Positions 17,222 to 26,013 of a DNA stretch of 64,000 nucleotides are shown here, piece after piece. A program made the position numbers and the translations under genes. How positions within the stretch are numbered: position 1 is the stretch's first letter; each line of letters begins with the position of its first letter. Below the pieces are notes generated by a model. It saw only the letters and a list, made by a program, of their open reading frames with translations, was not told the origin of the DNA and searched no databases. This DNA comes from Ascidiimonas sp046199005 (GTDB taxonomy: Bacteria > Bacteroidota > Bacteroidia > Flavobacteriales > Flavobacteriaceae). The stretch spans positions 2,480,001-2,544,000 of the forward strand of contig CP176050.1 in NCBI GenBank assembly GCA_046199005.1. Reading direction: 5' to 3'.

Positions 17222-18814
17222 TTAAAGGAGATAATCTGTGCTTATAAAATTAGAGACTTTTGTCTGCAATAACTTTTCAAGGATTTCATTATTGTAAGGA
17301 TTATCTTTTGATGCCACAAACGTACGAATAGAGAAAGAGCGTAATGCGTCATGAACACTCAATGTAGAAACAGCAGAATCCTTTCGGCCTGTAAAAGGAT
17401 AAACGTCGGGACCACGCTGGCAGGAACTATTTAGATTTACCCTACATACCAGGTTCACAAGCGTATCTATAAGAGGAGAAAGTGTATATACATCTTTTCC
17501 AAAAAGACTCACCTGTTGTCCGTAATTTGAATCGGCCATATCGTCTAACGGCTCCTGAATATCAGAAAAAGGAACAATTGGGATCACAGGACCAAATTGC
17601 TCTTCTTCATAAACTCTCATATCCTTGGATACCGGATAAAGAACAGCGGGATAAATAAAATTCTCAGTACGTTCTCCTCCTTTTTTGTTGATAATCTTTG
17701 CTCCTTTGGCCAAAGCATCATCTATAAGCTCCTGAATATAATCAGACTTGCCGGGCTCAGGTAATGGTGTAAGTTTTACATCTTTATCCCATGGATTTCC
17801 AAATTTAAGACTGTCTACCCGCTTAGCGAATCGTTTATTGAATTCTTCGCGCACCTCTTCGTGAACATATAAAATTTTAAGTGCTGTGCATCGCTGTCCG
17901 TTAAAGCTGAGTGTTCCGGAAATACATTCATCAATTGCCAGATCCAGATCTGCATCGGGTAGCACGATCGCTGGATTTTTGGCTTCCAACCCTAGAACAA
18001 GTCGTAATCGGTTTTTATTGGGATGCTGATCCTGTAATGCTATAGCCGATTTGCTATTACCTATGAGTGCTAATACATCAACGTAACCAGATTGCATGAT
18101 GGGAGCGGCTACCTCTCTACCCCTTCCGTACACTACATTAACTACACCACGTGGAAAACTGTTTTGAAATGCTTCCAGCAAGGGAGAGATAAGCAAAACA
18201 CCGTGTTTCGCAGGCTTAAAGATCACGGCATTACCCATGATCAAAGCCGGGATCAGAAGCGCAAATGTTTCATTTAGCGGATAGTTGTATGGCCCCAGGC
18301 ACAATACAATACCTAAGGGACCTCTTCGAATATGCGCGTAAACGCCATCTCTCTTGGCGAACTTTGCACAATCACGATCTAGTTGTTTGTAGTCTTCTAT
18401 CGTATCGTAGATGTATTCTACAGTTCGATCAAATTCTTTTTCGGAATCAGGAAGCGATTTCCCAATTTCCCACATGAGTAGTTTCACGACTTCCTCCCGC
18501 TTGGTGATCATTTGAGTTACAAACTTCTCCATACAGGCAATACGATCTGCGACTTTCATCGTAGGCCATAATCCCTGACCCTGATTGTAAGCGTGTCTTG
18601 CAGAATCAAGAACTTCTTCTGCTTCCGGCTCTCCCATGTAGGGAATGGTCCCTAAGAGCGTAGGCTTATATTCATCAGTTGAAGAAATAGTAGAATATAC
18701 CTCGGTTGTTTTTCCTTTCCATTTTTTAAGTTCTCCCTTTACCAGATAAGTATCCTGATGTAAAACATTGGTAATTTGATATTTTTCAGGGATAACTTCT
18801 TTAGTTATTTGCAT
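17222..18814 (-). CDS. gapN: Aldehyde dehydrogenase, NADP-dependent glyceraldehyde-3-phosphate type
   Basis: A 530-residue aldehyde dehydrogenase. The catalytic glutamate is E277 in VLGLEAKNPA and the catalytic cysteine C309 in FNGQRCTALK, matching the non-phosphorylating glyceraldehyde-3-phosphate dehydrogenase (GapN) branch, which yields NADPH and 3-phosphoglycerate. It follows ilvA after 15 bases, so it is probably the last gene of the ilv transcript. This makes sense metabolically because KARI and other steps of branched-chain synthesis consume NADPH, but the substrate call rests on family resemblance. Other aldehydes are possible. Confidence 0.8.
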   Translation of the reverse strand: MQITKEVIPEKYQITNVLHQDTYLVKGELKKWKGKTTEVYSTISSTDEYKPTLLGTIPYMGEPEAEEVLDSARHAYNQGQGLWPTMKVADRIACMEKFVTQMITKREEVVKLLMWEIGKSLPDSEKEFDRTVEYIYDTIEDYKQLDRDCAKFAKRDGVYAHIRRGPLGIVLCLGPYNYPLNETFALLIPALIMGNAVIFKPAKHGVLLISPLLEAFQNSFPRGVVNVVYGRGREVAAPIMQSGYVDVLALIGNSKSAIALQDQHPNKNRLRLVLGLEAKNPAIVLPDADLDLAIDECISGTLSFNGQRCTALKILYVHEEVREEFNKRFAKRVDSLKFGNPWDKDVKLTPLPEPGKSDYIQELIDDALAKGAKIINKKGGERTENFIYPAVLYPVSKDMRVYEEEQFGPVIPIVPFSDIQEPLDDMADSNYGQQVSLFGKDVYTLSPLIDTLVNLVCRVNLNSSCQRGPDVYPFTGRKDSAVSTLSVHDALRSFSIRTFVASKDNPYNNEILEKLLQTKVSNFISTDYLL

Positions 18815-18829
18815 GAAATATAGTTGTAT

Positions 18830-20092
18830 TTAAATTAAAAACTGAAACAAATCTGGCTTATTATTGAGATAATCACCATAAAATTTGTTTTCCTTCATTC
18901 GGTTGATTAAAGGTATTAAATCTTCGGGACTCTTTAATTCAATACCAACCACAGCAGGTCCGGTTTCACGATTGTGTTTTTTGGTGTATTCAAAATGTGT
19001 AATGTCATCATCGGGGCCCAGGATCTCCGCAACAAATTCCCGGAGTGCTCCAGCCCTTTGTGGAAAACGAATGATAAAGTAATGCTTGAGATTCGAATAC
19101 AGCAATGCACGCTCTTTAATTTCTGCGGTTCGGGTGATGTCATTATTGCTTCCACTCACCACACAAACCACATTCTTACGCAATATTTTTTCTTTATATT
19201 GATCTAAAGCAGCAATAGTCATTGCTCCGGCAGGTTCTACGACGATTGCTTCCTTATTATATAGGTCTAAGATGGTTTGGCAAATTTTGCCTTCATCTAC
19301 TGTAATCATATCGCTGAGATATCTTTTACATATCTCAAAATTTAGGTCTCCTACCCTTTTTACTGCAGCTCCATCGACAAATTTTTCTATCGATTTTAAG
19401 GTAGTATTTTCACCATTGTGCAAAGAGGTTTTCATAGAAGGTGCTCCCGAAGGCTCCACTCCAATTATTTTGGTATTTGGCGATAATTCGTTGAAAACAC
19501 TACTGAGTCCAGAAATTAGTCCTCCCCCACCAACCGGTACAAAAACGTAATCAATATCTTCGGCAGTCTGTTCTAAGATTTCAAGGCCTACTGTTGCCTG
19601 TCCTTCGATCACTTTTTCATCGTTAAAGGGATGTACGAAGGTTTTACCCAATCGTTCACACTCTTTGATCGCTGCTTTGTAACAATCGTCATACGTATCT
19701 CCTTCAAGAACAATTTCTATCGCATCGCCTCCAAACATCTGTACTTGATCTATTTTTTGCCTGGGAGTAGGCGAAGGCATATAAATAGTACCGTGGATAG
19801 CTAACTTTTTACACGAAATAGCGACCCCCTGGGCATGATTACCAGCACTGGAGCACACAATTCCCTTTTGTTTTTGTGCATCACTTAAGGAACTGATCTT
19901 ATTGTACGCACCCCTTATTTTATAAGAACGAACGACCTGAAGATCTTCTCTTTTAAAAAAAATATTCGACTTGTAGAGATCTGAATACGAAAAATTATGC
20001 ATCAGTGGTGTTACCTGAGCAACCCCGTGAAGCAAGGAAGCAGCTGCTTTTACATCGGTTAATTTTGGTATGTAAGCAGTAGAAACCTTCAT
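18830..20092 (-). CDS. ilvA: Threonine ammonia-lyase (biosynthetic threonine dehydratase)
   Basis: PLP enzyme that makes 2-oxobutanoate from threonine for isoleucine synthesis. The PLP lysine is K58 in RSYKIRGAYNK; SSAGNHAQGVA and the phosphate-binding GGGGLISG follow. The 420 residues include one ACT-like regulatory domain (from about 335, beginning YFIIRFPQRAGALREF), so isoleucine control is likely. The ATG overlaps the last base of the ilvC stop region (shared coordinate 20092), so translation is coupled with ilvC. Confidence 0.95.
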   Translation of the reverse strand: MKVSTAYIPKLTDVKAAASLLHGVAQVTPLMHNFSYSDLYKSNIFFKREDLQVVRSYKIRGAYNKISSLSDAQKQKGIVCSSAGNHAQGVAISCKKLAIHGTIYMPSPTPRQKIDQVQMFGGDAIEIVLEGDTYDDCYKAAIKECERLGKTFVHPFNDEKVIEGQATVGLEILEQTAEDIDYVFVPVGGGGLISGLSSVFNELSPNTKIIGVEPSGAPSMKTSLHNGENTTLKSIEKFVDGAAVKRVGDLNFEICKRYLSDMITVDEGKICQTILDLYNKEAIVVEPAGAMTIAALDQYKEKILRKNVVCVVSGSNNDITRTAEIKERALLYSNLKHYFIIRFPQRAGALREFVAEILGPDDDITHFEYTKKHNRETGPAVVGIELKSPEDLIPLINRMKENKFYGDYLNNKPDLFQFLI

Positions 20093-21561
20093 TAAACTAT
20101 TTTTTTCATCGCAGTCATAGAAGCTCTTAATGAGGCTCCAACCTCCTCTATCGGATGATTTCTTATGGCATGATTAACGGCAATGAGCTCTACATTATCT
20201 ACTTTATTCCCTTTTGCATAAGGCTTACCGATCACAGTCGTATCTATCTTTTTCATGAAATCCTTAAGTAAAGGTTTACAGGCGTGGTCAAACAGGTAAC
20301 AACCATATTCAGCAGTATCAGATATCACTCTGTTCATCTCAAACAGTTTTTTTCTGGCTATTGTATTGGCAATTAAAGGTGTTTCATGTAAAGATTCGTA
20401 GTACGCAGATTCTTCGATAATTCCTGCTTCCGTCATCGTTTCAAAAGCAAGCTCCACACCGGATTTCACGAAAGCTACCATTAAAACGCCATGATCAAAA
20501 TAGGCTTGTTCGTCGATGGTTTCTGAAGTCGCTTCTGATTTTTCAAAAGCGGTTTCTCCCGTAGCCTTTCGCCAGGTCAACAGATTAACATCGTCATTCG
20601 CCCAGTCTTCCATCATAGTTTTTGAGAAATGACCGCTCATGATATCATCCATATGCTTTTGAAATAAAGGACGCATGATCTCCTTAAGTTCCTCGGCAAG
20701 GGAAAAAGCCTTTAATTTTGCCGGATTGGACAAACGATCCATCATATTGGTGATCCCGCCGTGTTTTAGTGCTTCTGTAATGGTTTCCCAGCCGTATTGG
20801 ATCAGTTTGGAAGCAAAGCCTTTATCAATTCCCTCTTCAATCATTTTATCAAAGCATAAAATAGATCCGGTTTGCAACAAACCGCACAAAATGGTTTGCT
20901 CTCCCATCAAATCAGATTTTACCTCCGCTACAAAAGACGAGCGTAGCACACCTGCTCTATGCCCACCGGTAGCTGCTGCATAAGCCTTTGCCAACTCAAG
21001 TCCGTCACCATTAGGATCATTTTCAGGATGTACTGCAATCAGGGTGGGAACACCAAAACCTCTCTTGTACTCTTCCCTTACTTCAGATCCGGGACACTTG
21101 GGAGCTACCATGATCACTGTAATATCTTTACGGATCTGCATTCCCTCCTCTACAATATTAAAACCGTGGGAATACGATAATACAGCGCCGTTCTTCATCA
21201 ATGGCATGATCGCATTAACAACAGAAGTATGCTGCTTATCCGGAGTAAGGTTGCAAACAAGATCTGCAGAAGGTATAAGTTCTTTGTACGTTCCTACCTT
21301 AAAATTATTCTCAGTAGCATTTTTATAGGAAGCTCTTTTTTCAGTAATCGCAGCATCACGCAATGCATAGGAGATATCAAGACCTGAATCCCGCATATTT
21401 AATCCTTGGTTGAGCCCCTGTGCTCCACAACCAACGATTACAATTTTTTTATTTTTTAATTTTTGTACCCCTTCACTAAATTCCGAAGAATCCATAAACT
21501 CACAAACCCCTAATTGTTGAAGTTTGCCTCTTAAAGAAAGTGTATTAAAATAATTTGCCAT
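20092..21561 (-). CDS. ilvC: Ketol-acid reductoisomerase, class II
   Basis: NADPH-dependent isomeroreductase of valine and isoleucine synthesis. At 489 residues it belongs to the long class II form, like the E. coli enzyme, with a duplicated C-terminal knotted domain. The Rossmann signature VGCGAQGLNQGLNMRDSG is near residues 43-60, followed by SYSHGFN and the acidic metal-binding segment LMGEQTILCG. In the operon it sits between ilvN and ilvA. Confidence 0.97.
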   Translation of the reverse strand: MANYFNTLSLRGKLQQLGVCEFMDSSEFSEGVQKLKNKKIVIVGCGAQGLNQGLNMRDSGLDISYALRDAAITEKRASYKNATENNFKVGTYKELIPSADLVCNLTPDKQHTSVVNAIMPLMKNGAVLSYSHGFNIVEEGMQIRKDITVIMVAPKCPGSEVREEYKRGFGVPTLIAVHPENDPNGDGLELAKAYAAATGGHRAGVLRSSFVAEVKSDLMGEQTILCGLLQTGSILCFDKMIEEGIDKGFASKLIQYGWETITEALKHGGITNMMDRLSNPAKLKAFSLAEELKEIMRPLFQKHMDDIMSGHFSKTMMEDWANDDVNLLTWRKATGETAFEKSEATSETIDEQAYFDHGVLMVAFVKSGVELAFETMTEAGIIEESAYYESLHETPLIANTIARKKLFEMNRVISDTAEYGCYLFDHACKPLLKDFMKKIDTTVIGKPYAKGNKVDNVELIAVNHAIRNHPIEEVGASLRASMTAMKKIV

Positions 21562-21591
21562 GCTGATTTTTGTGTTTTTTCTATTAACAAT

Positions 21592-22125
21592 TTATGATAC
21601 CGATGCCTGAAACTCTTTCAGCATCGAAGATATTTTCATTTCTGCCTTTGAGACCGAGATTCTTCCTGAACGAACAAATTGCATAATCCCAAAAGGCCTT
21701 AAACTATTGTACAATTCTTCAATTTCTGATCTTCTTCCCGTTTTCGCTATTACAAAAAACTCACGGGATACTGTTACAATTATAGAATTGCTGTGTTTTA
21801 TAATATTTTGTATCTGGCGTTCGTCGAATAATAGATGAGATTCAATTTTGAACAAAGCCGATTCCTGATAGATGGTTTCATCATCTGTATGATAATACGC
21901 CTTGATCACATCGATCTGTTTTTCTATTTGCCCTACAATTTTCTTTACCCAGCTTTCTGTGGTTTTGACCACTATAATAAATCGAAATACGTTTTCAATC
22001 TCAGATTCTGAAACATTAAGACTTTCAATATTAATGTGTCTTTTTAGAAATATCCCAGAGATTCGGTTGAGGAGTCCGACATTATTTTCTGAATATACCG
22101 ATATGGTAAATGTTTTGCTTTCCAT
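21592..22125 (-). CDS. ilvN: Acetolactate synthase small (regulatory) subunit
   Basis: A 177-residue ACT-domain subunit (N-terminal TISVYSENNVGLLNRISGIFLKR) that binds and regulates IlvB, usually giving valine feedback. The C-terminal half (near 75-170, including REFFVIAKTGRRSEIEELYNSL) is the second ALS small-subunit domain. It starts five bases after the ilvB stop codon, consistent with co-expression at fixed ratio. Confidence 0.95.
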   Translation of the reverse strand: MESKTFTISVYSENNVGLLNRISGIFLKRHINIESLNVSESEIENVFRFIIVVKTTESWVKKIVGQIEKQIDVIKAYYHTDDETIYQESALFKIESHLLFDERQIQNIIKHSNSIIVTVSREFFVIAKTGRRSEIEELYNSLRPFGIMQFVRSGRISVSKAEMKISSMLKEFQASVS

Positions 22126-22129
22126 GGAA

Positions 22130-23863
22130 TTAACTTAATCTTATATCTGATACGGAAGCCCCGGTGGGGATCATTGGAAACACGTTATCTTCTTTTTCTA
22201 CACATACTTCCAGAAAATAAGCTTCTTCGGATGCTAACATCTCTTCTACCGAAGCCGCCAGTTCTTCCCTTTTAGTAACTCTTTTTGCCTGTAAATGATA
22301 CCCTTTTGCAATCGCTACAAAATCAGGGTTTACCATTTCGGTAGATGCATATCTTTTGTCGAAAAATAGCTGTTGCCATTGCCGTACCATTCCGAGAAAA
22401 TCATTATTTAAAACCACAATTTTAACAGCCGCTTTGGTCTGTAGAATAGTTCCTAACTCCTGAATGGTCATTTGATAACCTCCATCTCCGATCACTGCCA
22501 CCACTTGTCGCTCCGGTGCGCCCATTTTAGCTCCAATAGCCGCCGGAAGCGCAAAACCCATGGTACCCAGGCCTCCCGAAGTAATATTGCTTTTGCTATT
22601 TGTGAATTTTGCATACCTACAGGCAATCATCTGATGCTGACCTACATCTGACACAATTACAGCATCGTTACCTGATGCTTTATTGATCTGCTCTATGACT
22701 TCACCCATTGTCAAACCCTCTTTCGTTGGATACAGGTCATTTTTAATTACTTTATCAAATTCAGTAGCATCCTTAGCCTTAAATTCGTTTAACCATTCAT
22801 TATGCGTTTGCTCTTTCAGTAAAGGCAACAGGAGTTTGAAGGTTTCTTTTACATTCCCGAGGACCGCTACATCTGTCTTTACATTTTTATCGATCTCTGC
22901 GGGGTCGATTTCAAAGTGTATAACCTTTGCTTGCTTCGCATAGGTTTCTAAGTTTCCAGTTACTCTATCGTCAAATCGCATTCCTACAGCGATTAAAACA
23001 TCACATTCATTGGTAAGCACATTAGGCGCATAGTTACCATGCATACCTACCATTCCTACATTTAATGGATGATCGGTTGCCATGGCAGAAAGCCCCAGAA
23101 TCGTCCATGCCGCAGGAATACCCGATTTTTCTACCACGGCTTTAAGCTCTTCTTCTGCATTTCCTAAAATAACTCCCTGACCAAAAACGATCATAGGTTT
23201 TTTGGCAGCGTTCATAAGATTTGCTGCAGCTTCTATTTTCGTGATATCAATTTCAGGAACGGCCCGATAACTTCTTATCGCCTTGCACTTAGAATAGCTA
23301 AAATCAAATTCTTCAAACTGCGCATTTTTAGTAATATCTATGAGTACCGGACCCGGTCTTCCGCTTCGTGCAATGTAAAATGCTTTTGCAATGATCTCTG
23401 GAATCTCTTCTGCTTTTGTGATCTGATAGTTCCATTTGGTAACGGGAGTTGAGATCCCTACAATATCTGTTTCCTGAAAAGCATCGGAGCCTAATAAATG
23501 TCTGGCAACCTGACCGGTGATGCACACCATTGGCGTAGAATCTATCTGGGCATCTGCCAGACCCGTTACCAAATTGGTAGCTCCCGGACCGGAAGTAGCC
23601 ATTGCCACTCCAACTTTACCGCTTACACGGGCGTATCCCTGAGCAGCATGGGTAGCTCCCTGCTCGTGGCGGGTGAGTACATGATGTAATTGATCTTGAT
23701 ATTTAAACAATTCATCATAAATAGGCATAATAGCCCCTCCGGGATACCCATAAATTAGATCAACACCTTCTTCAAGTAAACATCTGATGACGGCTTCTGC
23801 CCCATTGATTCTTATAGCGGAAGACGATGTTGTTTTGGCGGTTTTTTCTTGTAAGGTTTCCAT
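22130..23863 (-). CDS. ilvB: Acetolactate synthase large (catalytic) subunit
   Basis: ThDP/FAD enzyme that condenses pyruvate with pyruvate or 2-oxobutanoate. Signatures: YGYPGGAIMPIYD with the following catalytic glutamate in RHEQGATHAAQGYAR, TSGPGATNLVTGLADA, and the ThDP motif GDGGYQMTIQEL with NNDFLGMVRQWQ. The start ATG at 23863 (METLQEKTAK) is preferred over an in-frame ATG at 23887, which would overlap ilvD; with this choice the gap is 13 bases and the protein is 577 residues. Confidence 0.96.
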   Translation of the reverse strand: METLQEKTAKTTSSSAIRINGAEAVIRCLLEEGVDLIYGYPGGAIMPIYDELFKYQDQLHHVLTRHEQGATHAAQGYARVSGKVGVAMATSGPGATNLVTGLADAQIDSTPMVCITGQVARHLLGSDAFQETDIVGISTPVTKWNYQITKAEEIPEIIAKAFYIARSGRPGPVLIDITKNAQFEEFDFSYSKCKAIRSYRAVPEIDITKIEAAANLMNAAKKPMIVFGQGVILGNAEEELKAVVEKSGIPAAWTILGLSAMATDHPLNVGMVGMHGNYAPNVLTNECDVLIAVGMRFDDRVTGNLETYAKQAKVIHFEIDPAEIDKNVKTDVAVLGNVKETFKLLLPLLKEQTHNEWLNEFKAKDATEFDKVIKNDLYPTKEGLTMGEVIEQINKASGNDAVIVSDVGQHQMIACRYAKFTNSKSNITSGGLGTMGFALPAAIGAKMGAPERQVVAVIGDGGYQMTIQELGTILQTKAAVKIVVLNNDFLGMVRQWQQLFFDKRYASTEMVNPDFVAIAKGYHLQAKRVTKREELAASVEEMLASEEAYFLEVCVEKEDNVFPMIPTGASVSDIRLS

Positions 23864-23876
23864 AATATAATATTTC

Positions 23877-25553
23877 TTAAAACTCATCTGTTACACAACC
23901 TGTGGAAGCAGAAGAGACTGTTTTAGCGTATTTGTACAAAACTCCCCTTGTGTATCGTAATTGGGGTTGTTTCCATCTTTTTTTTCTGTCGTCAAGGATT
24001 TGCGCATCAACGGCAACATTAATCGTATTTTTTTCTGCATCAATGGTAATTTCATCTCCATCTTCTACCAATGCTATCACGCCTCCATCCTGGGCTTCTG
24101 GCGAAACGTGTCCCACTACGAATCCATGTGTACCTCCTGAAAAACGTCCGTCGGTGATCAATGCGACTTCTTGCCCTAAACCTGCACCCATAATGGCAGC
24201 AGTAGGTTTTAGCATTTCCGGCATTCCAGGACCACCCTTTGGCCCTTCGTACCGAATTACCACTACATCGCCTCGCTGCACTTCTCCGTTTCCAATTCCT
24301 TCATTAGCGGCAAATTCACCATCGTATACTTTCGCTTTTCCGGTAAATCGCAGCCCTTCTTTTCCCGTTATTTTTGCCACAGCGCCTTCGCTGGCAAGGT
24401 TTCCAAAGAGTATTCGAATATGACCTGTGGCTTTGATGGGCGTTTCAATAGGTTTAATAATATCCTGTCCTTCCTTTAAACCTTCAACATTTAACAAGTT
24501 TTCTGCCAGTGTTTTTCCGGTAACTGTAAGGCAATCTCCATGCAACATACCATTTACCAACATATATTTAAGTACTGCCGGAATACCTCCCACATGATGG
24601 AGATCTTCCATTACATACTTTCCACTTGGCTTAAGGTCTGCCAAGAAAGGTGTGGTATCGCTTATTCGGGTAAAATCTTTGAGGGTAAAATCTATGTTCG
24701 CAGCCTTGGCAATCGCCAGAAAATGTAAAACCGCATTGGTAGACCCCCCTAGTACCGTGATAAGTCTAACAGCATTCTCCAAAGACTTTTTCGTGACAAT
24801 ATCAGAAGGTTTAATATCTTTTTCCAGAAGAAGTCGCATCGCTTTCCCGGCAGCTATACATTCTTCTTTTTTGAGTTTAGAGTTCGCGGGATTAGAGCCG
24901 TTAAATGGCAAGGCCATACCTAATGCTTCAATTGCCGAGGCCATTGTATTAGCCGTGTACATCCCACCGCAGGCTCCCGCCCCAGGGCAGGCATTGTGAA
25001 CAACCGCTTTAAATTCTTTTTCTGTAATCGTACCAGCTACCTTCTGCCCCCAAGCTTCGAAAGCGGATACTACGTCTAATTTCTTTCCCTTATGAAATCC
25101 CGGAGCTATAGTTCCTCCGTAAACCATAATGGAAGGTCTATTTAATCGCAACATACCTATCAATGCTCCAGGCATGTTTTTATCGCAACCTACTACGGTG
25201 ACCACACCATCATAATTCATCGCCTGAACCACCGTCTCTACCGAATCGGCAATAACATCACGTGAAGGCAAAGAAAACCGCATCCCGGTTGTCCCCATAG
25301 AAATACCATCACTTACTCCTATACTATTAAAAATAAGTCCTACAATAGCTTCTTCTTTAGTACCTTCTTTTACGTAGGTGGCTAATTCATTGAGATGCAT
25401 ATTACAAGGATTTCCTTCATAACCAGTACTTGCAATACCGATCAAAGGCTTTTTAAGATCTTCGTCCGTAAGACCAATTGCATGTAACATAGCTTGTGCT
25501 GCGGGTTGTGTAGGGTCTTGGGTGACGTTTTTACTGTATTTATTTAGTTCCAT
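23877..25553 (-). CDS. ilvD: Dihydroxy-acid dehydratase
   Basis: Fe-S enzyme that dehydrates dihydroxyvalerate and dihydroxymethylvalerate. The 558-residue protein carries the three cluster-type cysteines C50 (EGNPCNMHL), C123 (VGCDKNMPG) and C195 (GAGACGGMYTANTM). The C-terminal half has the conserved GPKGGPGMPEML and DGRFSGGTHGFVVGHV. It is the first structural gene of the ilvDBNCA operon and lies about 360 bases downstream of an attenuator with a branched-chain-rich leader peptide, which should set operon expression. Confidence 0.97.
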   Translation of the reverse strand: MELNKYSKNVTQDPTQPAAQAMLHAIGLTDEDLKKPLIGIASTGYEGNPCNMHLNELATYVKEGTKEEAIVGLIFNSIGVSDGISMGTTGMRFSLPSRDVIADSVETVVQAMNYDGVVTVVGCDKNMPGALIGMLRLNRPSIMVYGGTIAPGFHKGKKLDVVSAFEAWGQKVAGTITEKEFKAVVHNACPGAGACGGMYTANTMASAIEALGMALPFNGSNPANSKLKKEECIAAGKAMRLLLEKDIKPSDIVTKKSLENAVRLITVLGGSTNAVLHFLAIAKAANIDFTLKDFTRISDTTPFLADLKPSGKYVMEDLHHVGGIPAVLKYMLVNGMLHGDCLTVTGKTLAENLLNVEGLKEGQDIIKPIETPIKATGHIRILFGNLASEGAVAKITGKEGLRFTGKAKVYDGEFAANEGIGNGEVQRGDVVVIRYEGPKGGPGMPEMLKPTAAIMGAGLGQEVALITDGRFSGGTHGFVVGHVSPEAQDGGVIALVEDGDEITIDAEKNTINVAVDAQILDDRKKRWKQPQLRYTRGVLYKYAKTVSSASTGCVTDEF

Positions 25554-25856
25554 TTACGGATATATTCTATTTTATTTATCGAAATTATCATTTTTGACTT
25601 GCTTGTTCTACGCCTTTTCCTTCTAACTTTTAAATTCAAGTACTTTTTTGATATGATAAACAACTGATTATTAAATTATTAGATCCTTTTTATATCTAAC
25701 AGTCAACGCAAGTATTTAAAAAATATATGTGTTTGATTCATGTTCTTTAAGATCAAATAAGATTTCAAACATTACTACCGGTAAATTTAGTAGGTTTTTT
25801 CTTACTTACATATAATTCTGTTTTTATTTTGTTATTGACTAATATATTTTGATTAA

Positions 25857-25889
25857 TAAAAAAAGCCTTTCCTGATTTCAGGAAAGGCT
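25857..25889 (-). terminator. ilv attenuator terminator
   Basis: On the minus strand AGCCTTTCCTG-AAAT-CAGGAAAGGCT forms a perfect 11-bp stem with a four-base loop followed by seven U. It lies 29 bases after the stop of the leader peptide and about 300 bases before ilvD. The sequence CAGGTAAG at the end of the pause hairpin can pair with CUUUCCUG of this stem (7 of 8 positions), which would form a competing antiterminator. Confidence 0.8.
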
Positions 25890-25896
25890 ATATTGA

Positions 25897-25956
25897 ATAA
25901 TACGTAAGTCTTACCTGTTAGGTCTCTAACAGGACAATAATACTTACGTTATTATT
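25897..25956 (-). promoter_or_regulatory. ilv leader pause hairpin overlapping the leader codons
   Basis: An outer imperfect stem (AATAATAACGTAAGT with ACTTACGTATTATT, one bulge) encloses an inner perfect 8-bp hairpin (CCTGTTAG-AGAC-CTAACAGG). The outer 5' arm and the inner 5' arm are the leader-peptide codons for Val, Ser, Ile, Ile, Val, Leu, Leu. A ribosome stalled on those codons would open this structure, as in classic attenuation of amino acid operons. Confidence 0.75.
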
Positions 25957-25971
25957 TATCGTTCGTTTCAT
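25918..25971 (-). CDS. ilv operon leader peptide
   Basis: A 17-residue ORF, MKRTINNNVSIIVLLET, that ends in TAA. Nine of its residues are Thr, Ile, Val or Leu, and the run V-S-I-I-V-L-L sits exactly in the 5' arm of the pause hairpin. The product itself probably has no function; the rate of its translation senses charged tRNAs for the operon's end products (Ile, Val, Leu). This is the classic arrangement of enterobacterial ilv leaders; here it precedes ilvDBNCA in a flavobacterium-like genome. Too short to be found by standard ORF length limits. Confidence 0.8.
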   Translation of the reverse strand: MKRTINNNVSIIVLLET

Positions 25972-25992
25972 TATGAAGTAAAATTAATAAAT

Positions 25993-26000
25993 TAATTTTG
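25993..26000 (+). promoter_or_regulatory. Promoter -7 element (TAATTTTG) for the aldehyde dehydrogenase gene
   Basis: An exact TAnnTTTG match 14 bases before the ATG at 26014, implying a very short 5' leader. No clear TTG -33 element is visible. Confidence 0.45.
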
Positions 26001-26013
26001 AATAAAAATAAAA

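Larger units (their letters stand above)
25554..26013. other. ilv leader region and divergent promoter
   Basis: 460 bases between ilvD (minus) and the aldehyde dehydrogenase gene (plus). It contains the 17-codon ilv leader peptide, a composite pause hairpin and an intrinsic terminator, all oriented towards ilvD, and a plus-strand -7 box. Between the terminator and the ilvD ATG, about 300 bases (25554-25856) hold no further gene that I can support. Confidence 0.7.

Noticed and set aside
23902..24423. 173-codon plus-strand ORF inside ilvD
   Set aside because: Antisense shadow of a highly conserved gene; the translated sequence is Pro/Ser-rich noise.
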